Below, piece by piece: positions 63,613 to 64,000 of a stretch of 64,000 nucleotides of DNA. The translations under genes and the position numbers were made by a program. The number at the start of each line of letters is the position of its first letter. The first letter of the stretch is position 1. Location: positions 62,001 through 126,000 of the forward strand of contig JAEINS010000009.1 in assembly GCA_016342755.1 (NCBI GenBank), in the 5' to 3' direction. Below the pieces are notes generated by a model. The model ran no database searches, was not told where the DNA came from, and saw nothing but the letters and a program-made list of their open reading frames with translations. The DNA is from Melioribacteraceae bacterium (GTDB lineage: Bacteria > Bacteroidota > Ignavibacteria > Ignavibacteriales > Melioribacteraceae).

Positions 63613-64000
63613 TTTATTTTCTTCATTTTATTGGCAATTTTATCTACAGTAACACCTATCGACTGACAATCAGTATTAAAACAGAAATCGGACTGACTGT
63701 ATTGTACTTTTCGTTCCGTAAGCATCTGATCTATTCTGGCTATAAATTTTGATTTTGGAGCGTTTTCTAAAACCAGATCCTTAAAAAGCGGGCGGTTTAA
63801 TTTATACTTCAACCTCTGATAAATATTTTCTGATGATGTATCAAGAAATACTATTTTGCCGGTCAACTTTAGAATTTTAACATTTTCCTCTGTTGTCATA
63901 GTTCCGCCGCCAAGAGAAATTACAACATTAGTTTCTTTAGACAAGCGTTCTAATACTTCGGTTTCTATTTTTCTAAAATAATCTTCGCCAGAATCTTCAA
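63609..64000 (-). CDS. aroK: Shikimate kinase (N-terminus beyond the window)
   Basis: Partial, about 130 C-terminal codons; the frame is open through position 64000 and the apparent TTG start at 63944 is internal. Read upstream it gives GEDYFRKIETEVLERL, then VISLGGGTMTTEEN (shikimate-binding GGG), the lid region LKYKLNRPLF (Arg) and IARIDQMLTERKVQYSQSDF. It phosphorylates shikimate with ATP. The Walker A part is outside the window. Overlaps aroB by 4 nt. Confidence 0.92.
   Translation of the reverse strand, partial: EDSGEDYFRKIETEVLERLSKETNVVISLGGGTMTTEENVKILKLTGKIVFLDTSSENIYQRLKYKLNRPLFKDLVLENAPKSKFIARIDQMLTERKVQYSQSDFCFNTDCQSIGVTVDKIANKMKKIK

Noticed and set aside
63609-63944. A short complete gene beginning at TTG 63944
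   Set aside because: The frame is open to the window end and encodes further shikimate kinase sequence, so the gene is truncated by the window, not short.
1-64000. CRISPR arrays, tRNA/rRNA genes, insertion sequences, prophage or integrase genes
   Set aside because: No direct-repeat arrays with regular spacers, no cloverleaf or rRNA-like sequence, and no transposase or integrase motif was seen on either strand.

Overview
This AT-rich window most resembles a chromosome segment from the Bacteroidota/Chlorobi group, and closest to an Ignavibacteria-type organism. Two secreted proteins end in a type IX secretion (Por) sorting domain with the NYPNPFNP signature typical of Ignavibacteria. There are two TonB-dependent outer-membrane proteins, TTG starts are common, and several genes have the Bacteroidota-type -7 element TAnnTTTG upstream. 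I see no rRNA, tRNA, CRISPR array, insertion sequence or prophage. The assignment is an inference from gene content, not from a phylogenetic marker.

Left part (1-24.7 kb): a truncated chemoreceptor; a B12-binding radical SAM protein; an AAC(3)-like acetyltransferase; a phosphoethanolamine-transferase-like gene split by a -1 frameshift at an A7 run; and a membrane transporter of unclear substrate. Next comes a three-gene signalling operon (solute-binding protein, histidine kinase, sigma-54 response regulator). It lies divergent from DoxX plus a Tat-exported Gfo/Idh/MocA oxidoreductase, which are followed by a sulfatase lipoprotein and a GH9 glycanase. Together these look like a glycan sensing and degradation neighbourhood without SusC/SusD. 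An MBOAT acyltransferase/SGNH-like pair (surface glycan acylation) and a peroxide-defence cluster (PerR-like Fur, bacterioferritin, peroxiredoxin, catalase) follow.

Middle part (24.8-49.7 kb): a GNAT enzyme; a kinase-M23 peptidase-class III aminotransferase fusion; a small Cys-rich membrane protein with an OprC/NosA-like copper TonB receptor; a short beta-carbonic-anhydrase-like protein; an OMP_b-brl_3-type TonB receptor beside an OmpR-type two-component pair; a DUF1697 pseudogene; a large T9SS-secreted protein; a TPR histidine kinase; an FAD oxidase-TPR-clpX operon; Trm112; a T9SS-secreted esterase; and a second GNAT.

Right part (49.9-64 kb): a tight housekeeping operon (DUF3109, rpoN, ICMT-like protein, PpiC/SurA-like PPIase, hslV, hslU); a HAD acid phosphatase lipoprotein; glycyl-tRNA synthetase divergent from typA; and a three-gene hipB-hipS-hipT-like toxin-antitoxin locus preceded by three 18-bp operators spaced exactly 40 bp apart. 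aroB and a truncated shikimate kinase gene end the window. rpoN encodes the sigma factor that the activator at 7.3-8.7 kb would need. The most unusual items are the HipBST-like locus with its operator array, the frameshift site, the copper-receptor signature, the three-domain fusion and the SBP-HK-RR operon.
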